From an uncultured Clostridia bacterium (GTDB lineage: Bacteria; Bacillota; Clostridia; Christensenellales; Borkfalkiaceae), in assembly GCA_947589385.1 (NCBI GenBank), contig CANPZW010000004.1, forward strand, positions 60,276 through 124,275: a stretch of DNA of 64,000 nt, in the 5' to 3' direction. Shown here piece after piece: positions 1 to 7,145 of this stretch (positions within the stretch are counted from its first letter, which is position 1; each line of letters starts with the position of its first letter). The notes under the pieces were generated by a model that worked only from the letters and a program-made list of their open reading frames with translations, made no database searches and had not been told where the DNA came from. The position numbers and the translations under genes were made by a program.

Positions 1-1
1 G

Positions 2-94
2 ATTAAGATATTCGATCAAGCCCTAAACGACTACGCTTGGATTACGCCGACAAAAAAGATTGACTTAATTCTTTGGCAAGCGAGGGATAATTAA
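2..94 (+). CDS. 3' end of an unidentified gene
   Basis: An open frame enters from the left edge and stops at TAA 92-94, giving 30 residues that end ...LILWQARDN. It has no stop in this frame from base 2 and codon use like the neighbours, so it is probably the C-terminus of a real protein. Too little remains to assign a family. The next gene has its own promoter at 112-140. Confidence 0.4.
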   Translation: MKIFDQALNDYAWITPTKKIDLILWQARDN

Positions 95-111
95 AATTTT
101 TTAAAAGTAAA

Positions 112-157
112 TTGATATTTTGGCGGGAATGTTATATAATTGATAGGAATTACCTAT
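112..157 (+). promoter_or_regulatory. Promoter of the YfbR-like gene with a palindrome at the start site
   Basis: TTGATA (112-117), a 17-base spacer and TATAAT (135-140). Immediately downstream lies ATAGGAATTACCTAT (143-157), a 5-5-5 palindrome sitting on the expected transcription start. Its half ATAGGAATT is identical to half-sites in the iscS promoter region near 62.1 kb, so a repressor site is possible. Confidence 0.6.
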
Positions 158-176
158 TTGCGGAAGGAGAGAGGGT

Positions 177-761
177 ATGAGTTATAATTTTTACGCCTTT
201 ATGGACAGAATGAAATATATCAAGCGTTGGCAGCTTATGCGCAGCGTGCGTTCGGAAAACATTATGGAACATTCTGAACAGGTCGCAATGCTTGCTCACG
301 CGCTTGCGGTTATAAACAACAAGGTGTTCGGCGGAACCGTAAACGCCGAAAAATGCGTGCTGTACGCCATTTATCACGAGTGCAGCGAGGTTATGACGGG
401 GGATATGCCCACGCCGATAAAGTACTTTAATAATTCCATACACGGCGCCTATAAAGAGCTTGAAGACAGGGCGTGCGATAAGCTGTTAGCCACTTTGCCC
501 GGGGAGATAAGGGGGGAAATAGAAAAATCGGTGAAGCCCGACCAGAACTCGCCCGAATACGCCCTAATGAAGGCTGCGGACAGGCTTGCCGCATACGTGA
601 AATGTTTGGAGGAACTTAAAAGCGGCAACAAAGAATTTGTTAAAGCGGAAAAATCCATACGCGAGGACCTGCTTTCCCGCAATATGCCCGAGGTGAATTA
701 TTTTTTTGAGCATTTTGTGGAAAGTTTTAACCTGACTTTGGACGAGCTGGAAGGATTTTAA
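177..761 (+). CDS. yfbR: YfbR-like 5'-deoxynucleotidase (HD domain)
   Basis: A 194-residue cytosolic HD-fold phosphohydrolase, the usual size of YfbR, which dephosphorylates deoxynucleoside 5'-monophosphates. Residues matching the E. coli active site are R17, W18, H32, H67, E71 and D135, and the segment TGDMPTPIKY after the metal site is characteristic of the family. The metal-binding Asp of the HD pair is replaced by Glu (HECSE at 67-71), a conservative change that may still bind metal. AAGGAG lies just upstream of the ATG. The gene is monocistronic, between its own promoter and a strong terminator. Confidence 0.85.
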   Translation: MSYNFYAFMDRMKYIKRWQLMRSVRSENIMEHSEQVAMLAHALAVINNKVFGGTVNAEKCVLYAIYHECSEVMTGDMPTPIKYFNNSIHGAYKELEDRACDKLLATLPGEIRGEIEKSVKPDQNSPEYALMKAADRLAAYVKCLEELKSGNKEFVKAEKSIREDLLSRNMPEVNYFFEHFVESFNLTLDELEGF

Positions 762-768
762 ATGCCAT

Positions 769-815
769 GCGGCGCGTGCCGATTGAAATCGGCACGCGCC
801 GCGTATTTTGATTTT
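769..815 (+). terminator. Rho-independent terminator after yfbR
   Basis: Perfect stem of about 16 bp, arms 769-784 and 787-802, followed by a T-rich stretch (tattttgatttt). Confidence 0.85.
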
Positions 816-834
816 AGCAAAGAACAGGCGCATA

Positions 835-861
835 AAAAGAACCCCGCGCAACCGCACGGGG
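835..861 (-). terminator. Terminator of the orphan minus-strand transcript
   Basis: Read on the minus strand: an 8-bp stem CCCCGTGC/GCGCGGGG with GGTT loop (861-842), then TTCTTTTT. It faces the yfbR terminator and closes the unit that starts at the promoter near 1200. Confidence 0.75.
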
Positions 862-977
862 CATATATATTATTATTAAGTTTTGGTTGCGAGGCCTGTT
901 TTCGCGGTGCTTTTTAAAGCTGTTCGGTTATTAAAACCCTGCAACTCGGCATCGTCGCTAAATTTTAAACCGCTACT

Positions 978-1007
978 TTATTCAGCCTCTTTGCTGAAAT
1001 TGTACAT
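978..1007 (-). CDS. Micro-ORF, 9 codons, in the orphan transcript
   Basis: MYNFSKEAE followed by TAA. AAGGAAGG lies 9 bases before the ATG, a good ribosome-binding site that overlaps the end of the 14-codon ORF just upstream. Translation is plausible from spacing alone; no homologue can be claimed. Confidence 0.3.
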   Translation of the reverse strand: MYNFSKEAE

Positions 1008-1013
1008 CGGAGT

Positions 1014-1058
1014 TTACCTTCCTTGAACTTTCTTGGTGCGTTTGTAAAGAATAATCAT
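1014..1058 (-). CDS. Micro-ORF, 14 codons, in the orphan transcript
   Basis: MIILYKRTKKVQGR, with AGGAGG exactly 9 bases before the ATG, as strong a site as those of the ribosomal genes here. The start codon sits in the loop of a GTAAAG/CTTTAC hairpin, so access could be regulated. Stop is TAA at 1016-1014. Confidence 0.35.
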   Translation of the reverse strand: MIILYKRTKKVQGR

Positions 1059-1172
1059 AACCCTTTACCTCCTGCATCAATTTCCCTTATCATCAGAAAC
1101 GGTGGTGTTCCGAAACTTACAATTATGTTGACGTCTAACATTTTTTGTAAGTTATTTTCTTTTTGTAATTTC

Positions 1173-1200
1173 ATTATAACACGTAATCCAAACTTGTCAA
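1173..1200 (-). promoter_or_regulatory. Consensus promoter of the orphan transcript
   Basis: Minus strand TTGACA (1200-1195), 16-base spacer, TATAAT (1178-1173) preceded by an extended -10 TG. Both hexamers are perfect consensus. Confidence 0.75.
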
Positions 1201-1256
1201 TACCTTTTTCAAAAAAAATTAAAAAAATTTTAAAAAATCTAATTTGCGCTAAATCG

Positions 1257-1286
1257 TTGGCTTTTTCGCGCGAATAGTGCTATAAT
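1257..1286 (+). promoter_or_regulatory. Promoter of the antiporter gene
   Basis: TTGGCT (1257-1262), 18-base spacer, TATAAT (1281-1286). Confidence 0.55.
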
Positions 1287-1313
1287 TCAGTGCGTTATAA
1301 ATAAGGACTTGAT

Positions 1314-2747
1314 ATGTGCGAAGGAAATTCTGCGCTCGGCTTCGTCGCCGTGCTTGCAATAATTTTATTTTCAACTAAAATTCTGGGGCTTTTATTCAGA
1401 AGAATCGGCGTGCCTCAGGTTTTGGGTTTTATAATTGCAGGAATTTTGATAGGTCCCGCAATTTTCGGGGATTTCTGCGGATTTTCGCTTATTGGTTTCG
1501 AGGGCGGGGATTATACCGCGCTTTTCGTCCTTCCGGAAACGGACAACGGGCTTGAAAAATTTTCAAAATTGGGCGTGCTGCTTCTTATGTTCTCGACGGG
1601 GCTTGAAACTAACCTTCGCGACCTTAAAAATACGGGGCTTGCCGCCGTGCTTGTGGCTTCCGCAGGCGTTGCCGTGCCCCTTGTGTTGGGCTTTGCGGCG
1701 TCGCTGCCGTTCGGGGGCATAGGCTTGGGCTTTGCCGAAACCGCCAACATCTACCGCTGCGTATTTATAGGAACGATACTCACGGCGACAAGCGTGGCGA
1801 TAACCGTTTCCGTATTGAAGGAATTAGGGAAAATCCATACGAAACTCGGCACGACGATTGTTTCCGCCGCGATAATCGACGACGTTATAGGAATAATTTT
1901 GCTTTCCGTGGTCACGGGAATCGCGAAGGCGGGAACGGCGACCGAATACGCCAACGGTTTCGAGTGGTTTAAAGGTCAGATTTACGGCACTATTATTATG
2001 ATAGTCTGCTTCTTCGTCTTTGCCGTGGGGGCGGGCTTTGTAATTTCCAAAGTTTTTCGCTGGCTTGAAAAAAAGTGGGCTACGACCCACCGCATACCCA
2101 TATTTTCGCTTGCCGTGTGCTTTGCTTACAGCTGGATTGCCGAAGAAATTTTCGGCGTAGCCGATATAACGGGCGCGTTTTTGGCGGGAGTAGTGCTTTC
2201 CACGGCGCACCGTACAAGCCAATACGCCGACAAAAAAATAGAGGTATGTACCTATTTGCTTTTCGCACCCGTATTCTTTTCTAACATAGGCATTTCTTCT
2301 ATAAGCTTCGAGGGCTTAAATCCGCAGATTTTACTGTTCTCGCTGTTGGCTGTTTTTGTGGGACTTGTCGGAAAGGTTATCGGCTGCGGAACGGTGTGCA
2401 AGGCTTTCAAATACAGCGTACGCGAGAGCGCGGCGGGCGGCGTAGGCATGATGGCGCGCGGCGAAGTCGCCCTTATAGTTACGGCGACCGTCACAAATTC
2501 TTCGCTTGGCGCAAACGCTCTTCCCCCGCAATTTATGATAATGACGGTGCTTTTGATTTTAATTTCGTCTATCCTTACGCCCGTTCTTTTAAAAGTGCTT
2601 TACGGCAAACAACCTGCCGAAATTCCCGTCGGCACGCCTGCGGATGAGGAAAGCGCGCCCGAAGGTCCGCAGGAAATTTCCCGCCACGCGGCCAAAAGAC
2701 CGCGTCATTCCCATTTTAACACGCATAAGCATTTTATGGGCGATTAA
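1314..2747 (+). CDS. Cation/proton antiporter (CPA2, Kef/NapA-like)
   Basis: A 477-residue integral membrane protein with about 12 hydrophobic helices, beginning with RIGVPQVLGFIIAGILIGP, the typical first repeat of monovalent cation:proton antiporter-2 proteins. The core ends near residue 430 and is followed by a hydrophilic, His- and Arg-rich tail instead of the NAD-binding TrkA-N domain of full KefB/KefC. It would exchange Na+ or K+ for H+ at the cytoplasmic membrane; the ion cannot be told from sequence. AAGGA precedes the ATG. It stands alone, with a promoter and a downstream palindrome. Confidence 0.85.
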   Translation: MCEGNSALGFVAVLAIILFSTKILGLLFRRIGVPQVLGFIIAGILIGPAIFGDFCGFSLIGFEGGDYTALFVLPETDNGLEKFSKLGVLLLMFSTGLETNLRDLKNTGLAAVLVASAGVAVPLVLGFAASLPFGGIGLGFAETANIYRCVFIGTILTATSVAITVSVLKELGKIHTKLGTTIVSAAIIDDVIGIILLSVVTGIAKAGTATEYANGFEWFKGQIYGTIIMIVCFFVFAVGAGFVISKVFRWLEKKWATTHRIPIFSLAVCFAYSWIAEEIFGVADITGAFLAGVVLSTAHRTSQYADKKIEVCTYLLFAPVFFSNIGISSISFEGLNPQILLFSLLAVFVGLVGKVIGCGTVCKAFKYSVRESAAGGVGMMARGEVALIVTATVTNSSLGANALPPQFMIMTVLLILISSILTPVLLKVLYGKQPAEIPVGTPADEESAPEGPQEISRHAAKRPRHSHFNTHKHFMGD

Positions 2748-2865
2748 GGGCGGTATGAATATTTAAATTATTAACGGTATGTAATAAAGCGGTTTTAATT
2801 ATTTCGCCCGACGGACACGGGCGCGTGCCTGCCGTTCGTAAAAATCAAATTTTTTGGTAATATAA

Positions 2866-2904
2866 CAGCCGCGCGGCGCTTTAAACCAAAGCGCCGCGCG
2901 GCTG
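2866..2904. terminator. Bidirectional terminator between convergent genes
   Basis: 17-bp perfect stem (arms 2866-2882 and 2888-2904), T run on the plus side (gtatttt) and A/T-rich on the other. It serves the antiporter and the convergent small gene at 2956. The rest of 2748-2955 holds only a weaker hairpin near 2812-2835. Confidence 0.75.
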
Positions 2905-2955
2905 TATTTTGGGATTTATCGCGATTATCGTGGGAAATATGTTGCGTTTTGAAAC

Positions 2956-3186
2956 TTACCGAGAAAGTATCCATGCCTTTACGTTCTCTCTCGTTATGGG
3001 GGTGATATTTTCGGTCGGATATTTGGATTCCGCTCCGCCGTAAGTGTATATAAAGTACTTCCCGTCCGCAGTGACGTATAAAGTTTCCTCGTATCCGCGC
3101 GGGTCGCCGGGGACTCCGCTCGTGAATTTCTTTTCTATGGTCGATGAAGCCGTGTCGTACAGCACGCCGCCGATTTCTTTGCGCAT
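2956..3186 (-). CDS. Small conserved protein of unknown function
   Basis: 76 residues, soluble, beginning MRKEIGGVLYDTA and containing GKYFIYTYGGAESKY and a C-terminal acidic/Trp segment. The layout (GVLYDT, then a G-x-F/L-Y-x-x-GG-x-x-SKY core, then I-P-I near the end) resembles small clostridial proteins often found beside mobile or regulatory genes; I know no function. An upstream in-frame ATG at 3210 is excluded because it overlaps the -10 box (3216-3211). GAGAGG precedes the ATG at 3186. It is transcribed alone. Confidence 0.7.
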   Translation of the reverse strand: MRKEIGGVLYDTASSTIEKKFTSGVPGDPRGYEETLYVTADGKYFIYTYGGAESKYPTENITPITRENVKAWILSR

Positions 3187-3210
3187 AAAACACCTCTCAA
3201 AACGAAACAT

Positions 3211-3239
3211 ATTTTACCACTCGCCCGCGGCTCTGTCAA
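3211..3239 (-). promoter_or_regulatory. Promoter of the small unknown gene
   Basis: TTGACA (3239-3234), 17-base spacer, TAAAAT (3216-3211) on the minus strand. Confidence 0.7.
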
Positions 3240-3336
3240 TTTTTAATTTTTTTTTGCGGCAAAGCCCTGCGATTGTTAAAAAATCAAACAATTTGTTAAA
3301 AAACTTAAAAATTTTCGACTCGTAAAGCTTAATCGC

Positions 3337-3365
3337 TTGACAGACTATAAAAAAAATTTTAAAAT
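3337..3365 (+). promoter_or_regulatory. Promoter of the ylxM-ffh operon
   Basis: TTGACA (3337-3342), 17 bases, TAAAAT (3360-3365). Imperfect inverted segments flank it (aaagctt...cttgac upstream, gtcaagcttt downstream), so the leader could fold or bind a regulator. Confidence 0.65.
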
Positions 3366-3392
3366 ATAGTCAAGCTTTAAAGCTTTACGCCT

Positions 3393-3830
3393 ATGAATAA
3401 AATAGAATTTATGCGCCTGTGGGACGCGTATTCGGGGCTTTTGACCCCGACCCAGCGGGAAATAACCGATTTATATTTCAATCTCGACCTTACTATGTCG
3501 GAGATTGCGGAGCAGAAAGGTATTTCGCGGCAGGCGGTTTCCGACTGTTTGAACGGTTGCAAAAAGCAGCTTGAAGAATGGGAGAGCAAGCTGAATTTTG
3601 TGTCGGCGAGCGCCGAGTACGGCTTGCAAGTCAGTTTTATGACGACGGATGCGGAGCGCTGGGCGGAAAAGTTTAAGGCAGCCCATCCCGATTTGACCGC
3701 AGAGGTTGCCGAGCTTGAAGAAATCCTTTCCAAAGATTATTCGGGAGAGGTCGGCGCGGCGCTTGCCGAACCGTGCGTGCGGGCGGTCATGAAAAAGGAT
3801 TTTTCCGCCGCGGCAAAGCGGACGAATTAA
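3393..3830 (+). CDS. ylxM: YlxM-family helix-turn-helix protein
   Basis: 145 residues. The N-terminal 70 residues form a sigma-70 region 4-like helix-turn-helix (LTPTQREITDLYFNLDLTM, then EIAEQKGISRQAVSDCL), diagnostic of YlxM, an SRP-associated protein always found next to ffh in Firmicutes. The following ~75 residues are a hydrophilic extension beyond the usual ~110 residues and resemble nothing I recognise. The start lies 27 bases after the -10 box. Ffh follows after 15 bases, so the two are co-transcribed. Confidence 0.85.
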   Translation: MNKIEFMRLWDAYSGLLTPTQREITDLYFNLDLTMSEIAEQKGISRQAVSDCLNGCKKQLEEWESKLNFVSASAEYGLQVSFMTTDAERWAEKFKAAHPDLTAEVAELEEILSKDYSGEVGAALAEPCVRAVMKKDFSAAAKRTN

Positions 3831-3845
3831 AATAAAGGGGTACGT

Positions 3846-5159
3846 ATGGCGTTATTTGCGTCTTTATCCGAAAGATTAAACCATATATTTTCCAAACTTA
3901 CCAAGCGCGGCAGGCTTACGGAGCTTGAAATAAAGACCGCCATGCGCGAGGTGCGCGTGGCGCTTCTGGAAGCCGACGTCAACATACAGGTCGCAAAACA
4001 GTTTTGCGCAGAAGTGTCCGAAAAGGCTGTGGGGCAGGAAATTTTAAAGTCCTTAAATCCCGCGCAGCAGGTAATTAAAATCGTAAATGACGAGCTGATT
4101 GCCTTAATGGGTTCGTCAAACCAGAAATTGAATATTTCCCCCAAGCCGCCCACGGTGATAATGATGTGCGGGCTTCAAGGCGCAGGTAAAACCACACTAT
4201 GCGGAAAGCTTGCCGTCAACCTTAAAAAGAGCGGTAAAAAGCCCCTTTTGGTGGGCTGCGATATCTACCGTCCCGCCGCAATAAACCAATTAAAAGTAGT
4301 GGGCAGGAACGCAGGCGCGGAAGTATTCGAAAAGGGCACGCAATCCCCCGTAAAGACCGCGAAAGAAAGTGTTGAGTACGCAAAATCCATGGGCTTCGAC
4401 ACGGTTATCATAGATACGGCGGGGCGTCTTGAAATAGACGAACCGTTAATGCGGGAACTCGAAGAAATCAAAAAGGCCGTTGACGTTACAGAAATTCTGC
4501 TTACCGTGGATAGTATGATGGGTCAGGTCGCAGTAAACGTCGCCAAGACGTTCAATGAAAGGCTTGAAGTTACGGGCATCATATTGACGAAGCTCGACGG
4601 CGATACGCGCGGCGGCGCATGCCTTTCCATAAAGGCGGTCACAGGCAAACCTATAAAATTTATAGGCGTTGGCGAAAAACTTTCCGACCTCGAACCCTTT
4701 TATCCCGACAGAATGGCTTCGAGAATACTCGGTATGGGCGACGTGCTTACGCTTATCGAAAAGGCGCAGGAAGCCGTCACCGAAGAACAAGCCCGGGTGA
4801 TGCAGAAGAAGATGCTTGAAAACTCCTTCACGCTCGAAGATTATCTCACCCAATACGAGAGCATGAAGAAAATGGGCGGCGCGCAGGCGTTGCTTGCAAT
4901 GATGCCGGGCAATATGGGCGGGAAGATTCGCCCCGAGGACATAGACGAGAAAAAAATCGACCGCACCAAAGCAATAATTCTTTCAATGACCAAAAGGGAG
5001 AGGGTAGAGCCCGCAATAATAAACGCTTCCCGCAAAAAGCGGATTGCCGCGGGTTCGGGCACGTCCGTGCAGGAGATAAACCAGCTTCTCAAACAGTTCG
5101 AACAGACAAAACAGCTTATGAAGCAGTTCAAAAACGGCAAAAAAAGACTTCCGTTTTAA
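3846..5159 (+). CDS. ffh: Signal recognition particle GTPase Ffh (SRP54)
   Basis: 437 residues with the N-domain helices (1-85), the G domain (P-loop GLQGAGKTT near 107-115, the DTAGR box and the TKLDG motif) and a Met-rich M domain from about 300. It binds 4.5S RNA and signal peptides on nascent chains and docks with FtsY for membrane protein targeting. The C-terminus ends in a Lys-rich tail soon after the M domain. AAAGGGG precedes the ATG. Ordinary length and motifs. Confidence 0.97.
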   Translation: MALFASLSERLNHIFSKLTKRGRLTELEIKTAMREVRVALLEADVNIQVAKQFCAEVSEKAVGQEILKSLNPAQQVIKIVNDELIALMGSSNQKLNISPKPPTVIMMCGLQGAGKTTLCGKLAVNLKKSGKKPLLVGCDIYRPAAINQLKVVGRNAGAEVFEKGTQSPVKTAKESVEYAKSMGFDTVIIDTAGRLEIDEPLMRELEEIKKAVDVTEILLTVDSMMGQVAVNVAKTFNERLEVTGIILTKLDGDTRGGACLSIKAVTGKPIKFIGVGEKLSDLEPFYPDRMASRILGMGDVLTLIEKAQEAVTEEQARVMQKKMLENSFTLEDYLTQYESMKKMGGAQALLAMMPGNMGGKIRPEDIDEKKIDRTKAIILSMTKRERVEPAIINASRKKRIAAGSGTSVQEINQLLKQFEQTKQLMKQFKNGKKRLPF

Positions 5160-5219
5160 TCGGATTATTAAAAAAGGATAAAAATAAAAAATAATATATA
5201 ATTCCAAAGGAGTAAAATT

Positions 5220-5516
5220 ATGGCAGTAAAAATGAGACTTACAAGAATGGGCGACAAGAAAAGCCCTTTCTATCGCGTAGTAGTCATCGATTCGCGCAAG
5301 GCGCAGTCGGGCGAGTACATCGACAAGCTGGGTTACGTTGACCCCCTTAAAACCCCCGCCGAGGTAAAAATCGACGTCGAAAGGGCTAAGGAATGGCTTG
5401 CAAAGGGCGTACAGCCTACCGAAACGGTGAAGAGCTATCTCGTTCAGGCGGGAGCAATGGAAAAGCCTACAAAGCTTTCCGCGCCCAAGACCAACAACAA
5501 GAAGAAAAAGGAATAA
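5220..5516 (+). CDS. rpsP: 30S ribosomal protein S16
   Basis: 98 residues. VKMRLTRMGDKKSPFYRVVV and the SGEYIDKLGYVDP segment identify S16, a 16S rRNA-binding assembly protein; the Lys-rich C-terminal tail slightly exceeds the minimal ~80-residue form. A strong AAAGGAG lies just before the ATG. Second member of the ffh-rpsP-khpA-rimM block. Confidence 0.97.
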   Translation: MAVKMRLTRMGDKKSPFYRVVVIDSRKAQSGEYIDKLGYVDPLKTPAEVKIDVERAKEWLAKGVQPTETVKSYLVQAGAMEKPTKLSAPKTNNKKKKE

Positions 5517-5581
5517 AATCGGGCAAAACCCGTGAAAGGACGGCGCAGCACCCCTATTAACGCGCCAAGGGAGATTTTATT

Positions 5582-5821
5582 ATGGAGCTTGAACTCATAA
5601 AATACGTAGTAAGCCATTTTGCCGAGTGCAAGGACGAAATCGAGTACAAGGTAGAAGAAAAGGAACATTCGGTTGATGTTACCGTCCTTCTCGCCGCAAG
5701 CGACATGGGCAAGGTAATAGGCAAGCAGGGCAAAATAGCAAAGGCTTTGCGCACTCTCGTAAGCGCTTTCACCCCCCGCGGAGGCAAGCGTTACTTTGTG
5801 GAAATAAAGGAAAAGGAATAG
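5582..5821 (+). CDS. khpA: KH-domain RNA-binding protein KhpA
   Basis: 79 residues forming a single KH domain. The GKVIGKQGKIAKALR loop (about 43-57) is the GxxG RNA-binding signature. KhpA pairs with KhpB (Jag) in Firmicutes and affects cell division and elongation and sRNA binding. Its place between rpsP and rimM is the canonical one. AAGGGAG lies 11 bases before the ATG. Confidence 0.92.
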   Translation: MELELIKYVVSHFAECKDEIEYKVEEKEHSVDVTVLLAASDMGKVIGKQGKIAKALRTLVSAFTPRGGKRYFVEIKEKE

Positions 5822-5827
5822 TTCTTT

Positions 5828-5855
5828 AAACGCGCAATATTTTTGCGCGTTTCTT
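5828..5855 (+). terminator. Hairpin after khpA, probable partial terminator
   Basis: AAACGCGCAA / TTGCGCGTTT stem (5828-5852) followed by TTCTTAA. The short T run suggests attenuation of read-through into rimM more than a full stop. Confidence 0.5.
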
Positions 5856-5911
5856 AATAAAGTGCGGTACGTACCCGCTTTTTTCGGGAACAGGAGCGGA
5901 GAAAAGGAGTT

Positions 5912-6406
5912 ATGGATTATCTTACGGTAGCCACGGTTTTGAAGCCGCAGGGAATCCGCGGCGAGGTCAAGGTTAAGGTTTATCTCGATTCTGCCGAGGA
6001 TTTGAAGCAAATAAAACAGGTGTATATTTCGGGCGAAAAATACGCCGTTTTAAACGTCCGCGCCGCCGGGGAATTTGCATATGTCGCCCTGCGCGGCATA
6101 GCCGACAGAAACGCCGCCGAACTTTTGCGCGGCAAGGAGATAGACGCTTTGAGGGAGGACTGTCCTCCTCTGCCCGAGGGACGGTATTATATAGGCGATT
6201 TGACGGGCTGTAAAGTCGTGTATTCCACAGGTGGGGAAGCGGGCGTCGTAACATCGGTCACGCCAGCGAAAACGGATATATTTACACTTGAAACCCCCAA
6301 GGGCGAAATCAGTTTCGCCGCCGCGGACGGCGTTATTTCGGACGTTGATATCGAAAATAAAATAATTACCGTGGATAAAAAGCGGTTTAAGGAAGTATCT
6401 GTATAA
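5912..6406 (+). CDS. rimM: 16S rRNA processing protein RimM
   Basis: 164 residues: N-terminal RimM barrel (LKPQGIRGEVKVK at 11-23, the family signature) and a C-terminal PRC-barrel (YYIGDLTGCKVV from about 91). RimM assists 30S head assembly and binds S19. AAAGGAG lies just before the ATG. In most Firmicutes trmD follows directly; here an ABC transporter pair lies between. Confidence 0.95.
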   Translation: MDYLTVATVLKPQGIRGEVKVKVYLDSAEDLKQIKQVYISGEKYAVLNVRAAGEFAYVALRGIADRNAAELLRGKEIDALREDCPPLPEGRYYIGDLTGCKVVYSTGGEAGVVTSVTPAKTDIFTLETPKGEISFAAADGVISDVDIENKIITVDKKRFKEVSV

Positions 6407-6446
6407 ATAGAGTATGTAAGGAGTATATGAAAGATAGGAGGTTTAA

Positions 6447-7145
6447 ATGTCGGTAATTCTTCAATGCGAAGGGCTTTCCAAAAATTACGGCAAAACGCCC
6501 GCGCTGACCGATGTGAATATAAGCGTCGAGGAGGGCGGCGTCGTTGGACTTCTCGGTCCTAACGGAAGTGGCAAATCGACGCTTATCAAGCTTGCAATGG
6601 GCATGCTTCAACCCACGAGCGGTAAAATTTTGCTCGACGGCAAAGCGCCCTGTCCCCAAACGAAAGCGTTCACCGCATATCTGCCGGACGCGAATTTTTT
6701 AAGCGATTGGATGAATGTGGAGCAGGCTTTGAAGTACAGCGAGGATTTCTTTGCCGATTTCAGTCGTGATAAGGCGGAAAACCTTCTTTCCCGTCTCGGG
6801 ATAGGTTTGAAGCAGAAAATAAAAGCCCTTTCGAAGGGCAATAGGGAAAAGCTGGGTTTGATTTTGACGATGGCGCGCAACGCAAGGCTGTATATTTTAG
6901 ACGAGCCTATCGCGGGAGTTGACCCCGCTGCGAGAGATTTTATTCTCGATACCGTTATGTTGAACAGGGCGGAAAATTCCACCGTATTTCTCTGTACGCA
7001 CCTTATCGCGGATATAGAACCCATTCTCACCCACGCGATTTTTCTGAACAGGGGAGCTGTCGTGCTCGACGAACCCGCCGAAGAGGCAAGACAGCGCGAA
7101 GGCAAGTCGCTTGACCAGCTTTTCAGGGAGGTATTCAGATGGTAG
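6447..7145 (+). CDS. ABC transporter ATP-binding protein
   Basis: 232 residues with Walker A GPNGSGKST (about 37-45), a variant signature LSKGNREKLGL, Walker B LYILDEP and the D-loop GVDPAARD, then the switch His in CTHL. The sequence resembles the YtrB/CcmA-type ATPases of ABC-2 exporters. ATAGGAGG precedes the ATG. The stop overlaps the next ORF by 7 bases, pairing it with the permease. Substrate unknown; such pairs often act in efflux or envelope stress, but no GntR regulator is present here. Confidence 0.9.
   Translation: MSVILQCEGLSKNYGKTPALTDVNISVEEGGVVGLLGPNGSGKSTLIKLAMGMLQPTSGKILLDGKAPCPQTKAFTAYLPDANFLSDWMNVEQALKYSEDFFADFSRDKAENLLSRLGIGLKQKIKALSKGNREKLGLILTMARNARLYILDEPIAGVDPAARDFILDTVMLNRAENSTVFLCTHLIADIEPILTHAIFLNRGAVVLDEPAEEARQREGKSLDQLFREVFRW

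Larger units (their letters stand above)
862..1166 (-). ncRNA. Orphan transcript of about 330 nt, possible structured or dual-function RNA
   Basis: The stretch between yfbR and the antiporter has no gene of normal size. On the minus strand it has a consensus promoter (1200-1173), two tiny ORFs with good ribosome-binding sites and a terminator (861-835). Local hairpins include GTAAAG/CTTTAC enclosing the first start codon and GGTT/AACC near 935. I could not match it to tmRNA, SRP RNA, RNase P RNA or 6S RNA by their conserved motifs. It may be an mRNA for micropeptides, a regulatory RNA, or both. Confidence 0.45.

Noticed and set aside
1014..1166. tmRNA, SRP RNA, RNase P RNA or 6S RNA in the orphan transcript
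   Set aside because: None of their conserved sequence blocks could be found.
1023..1277. 84-codon plus-strand ORF in the orphan transcript region
   Set aside because: It runs against a promoter with perfect boxes on the other strand, has a poor start and A/T-run composition.
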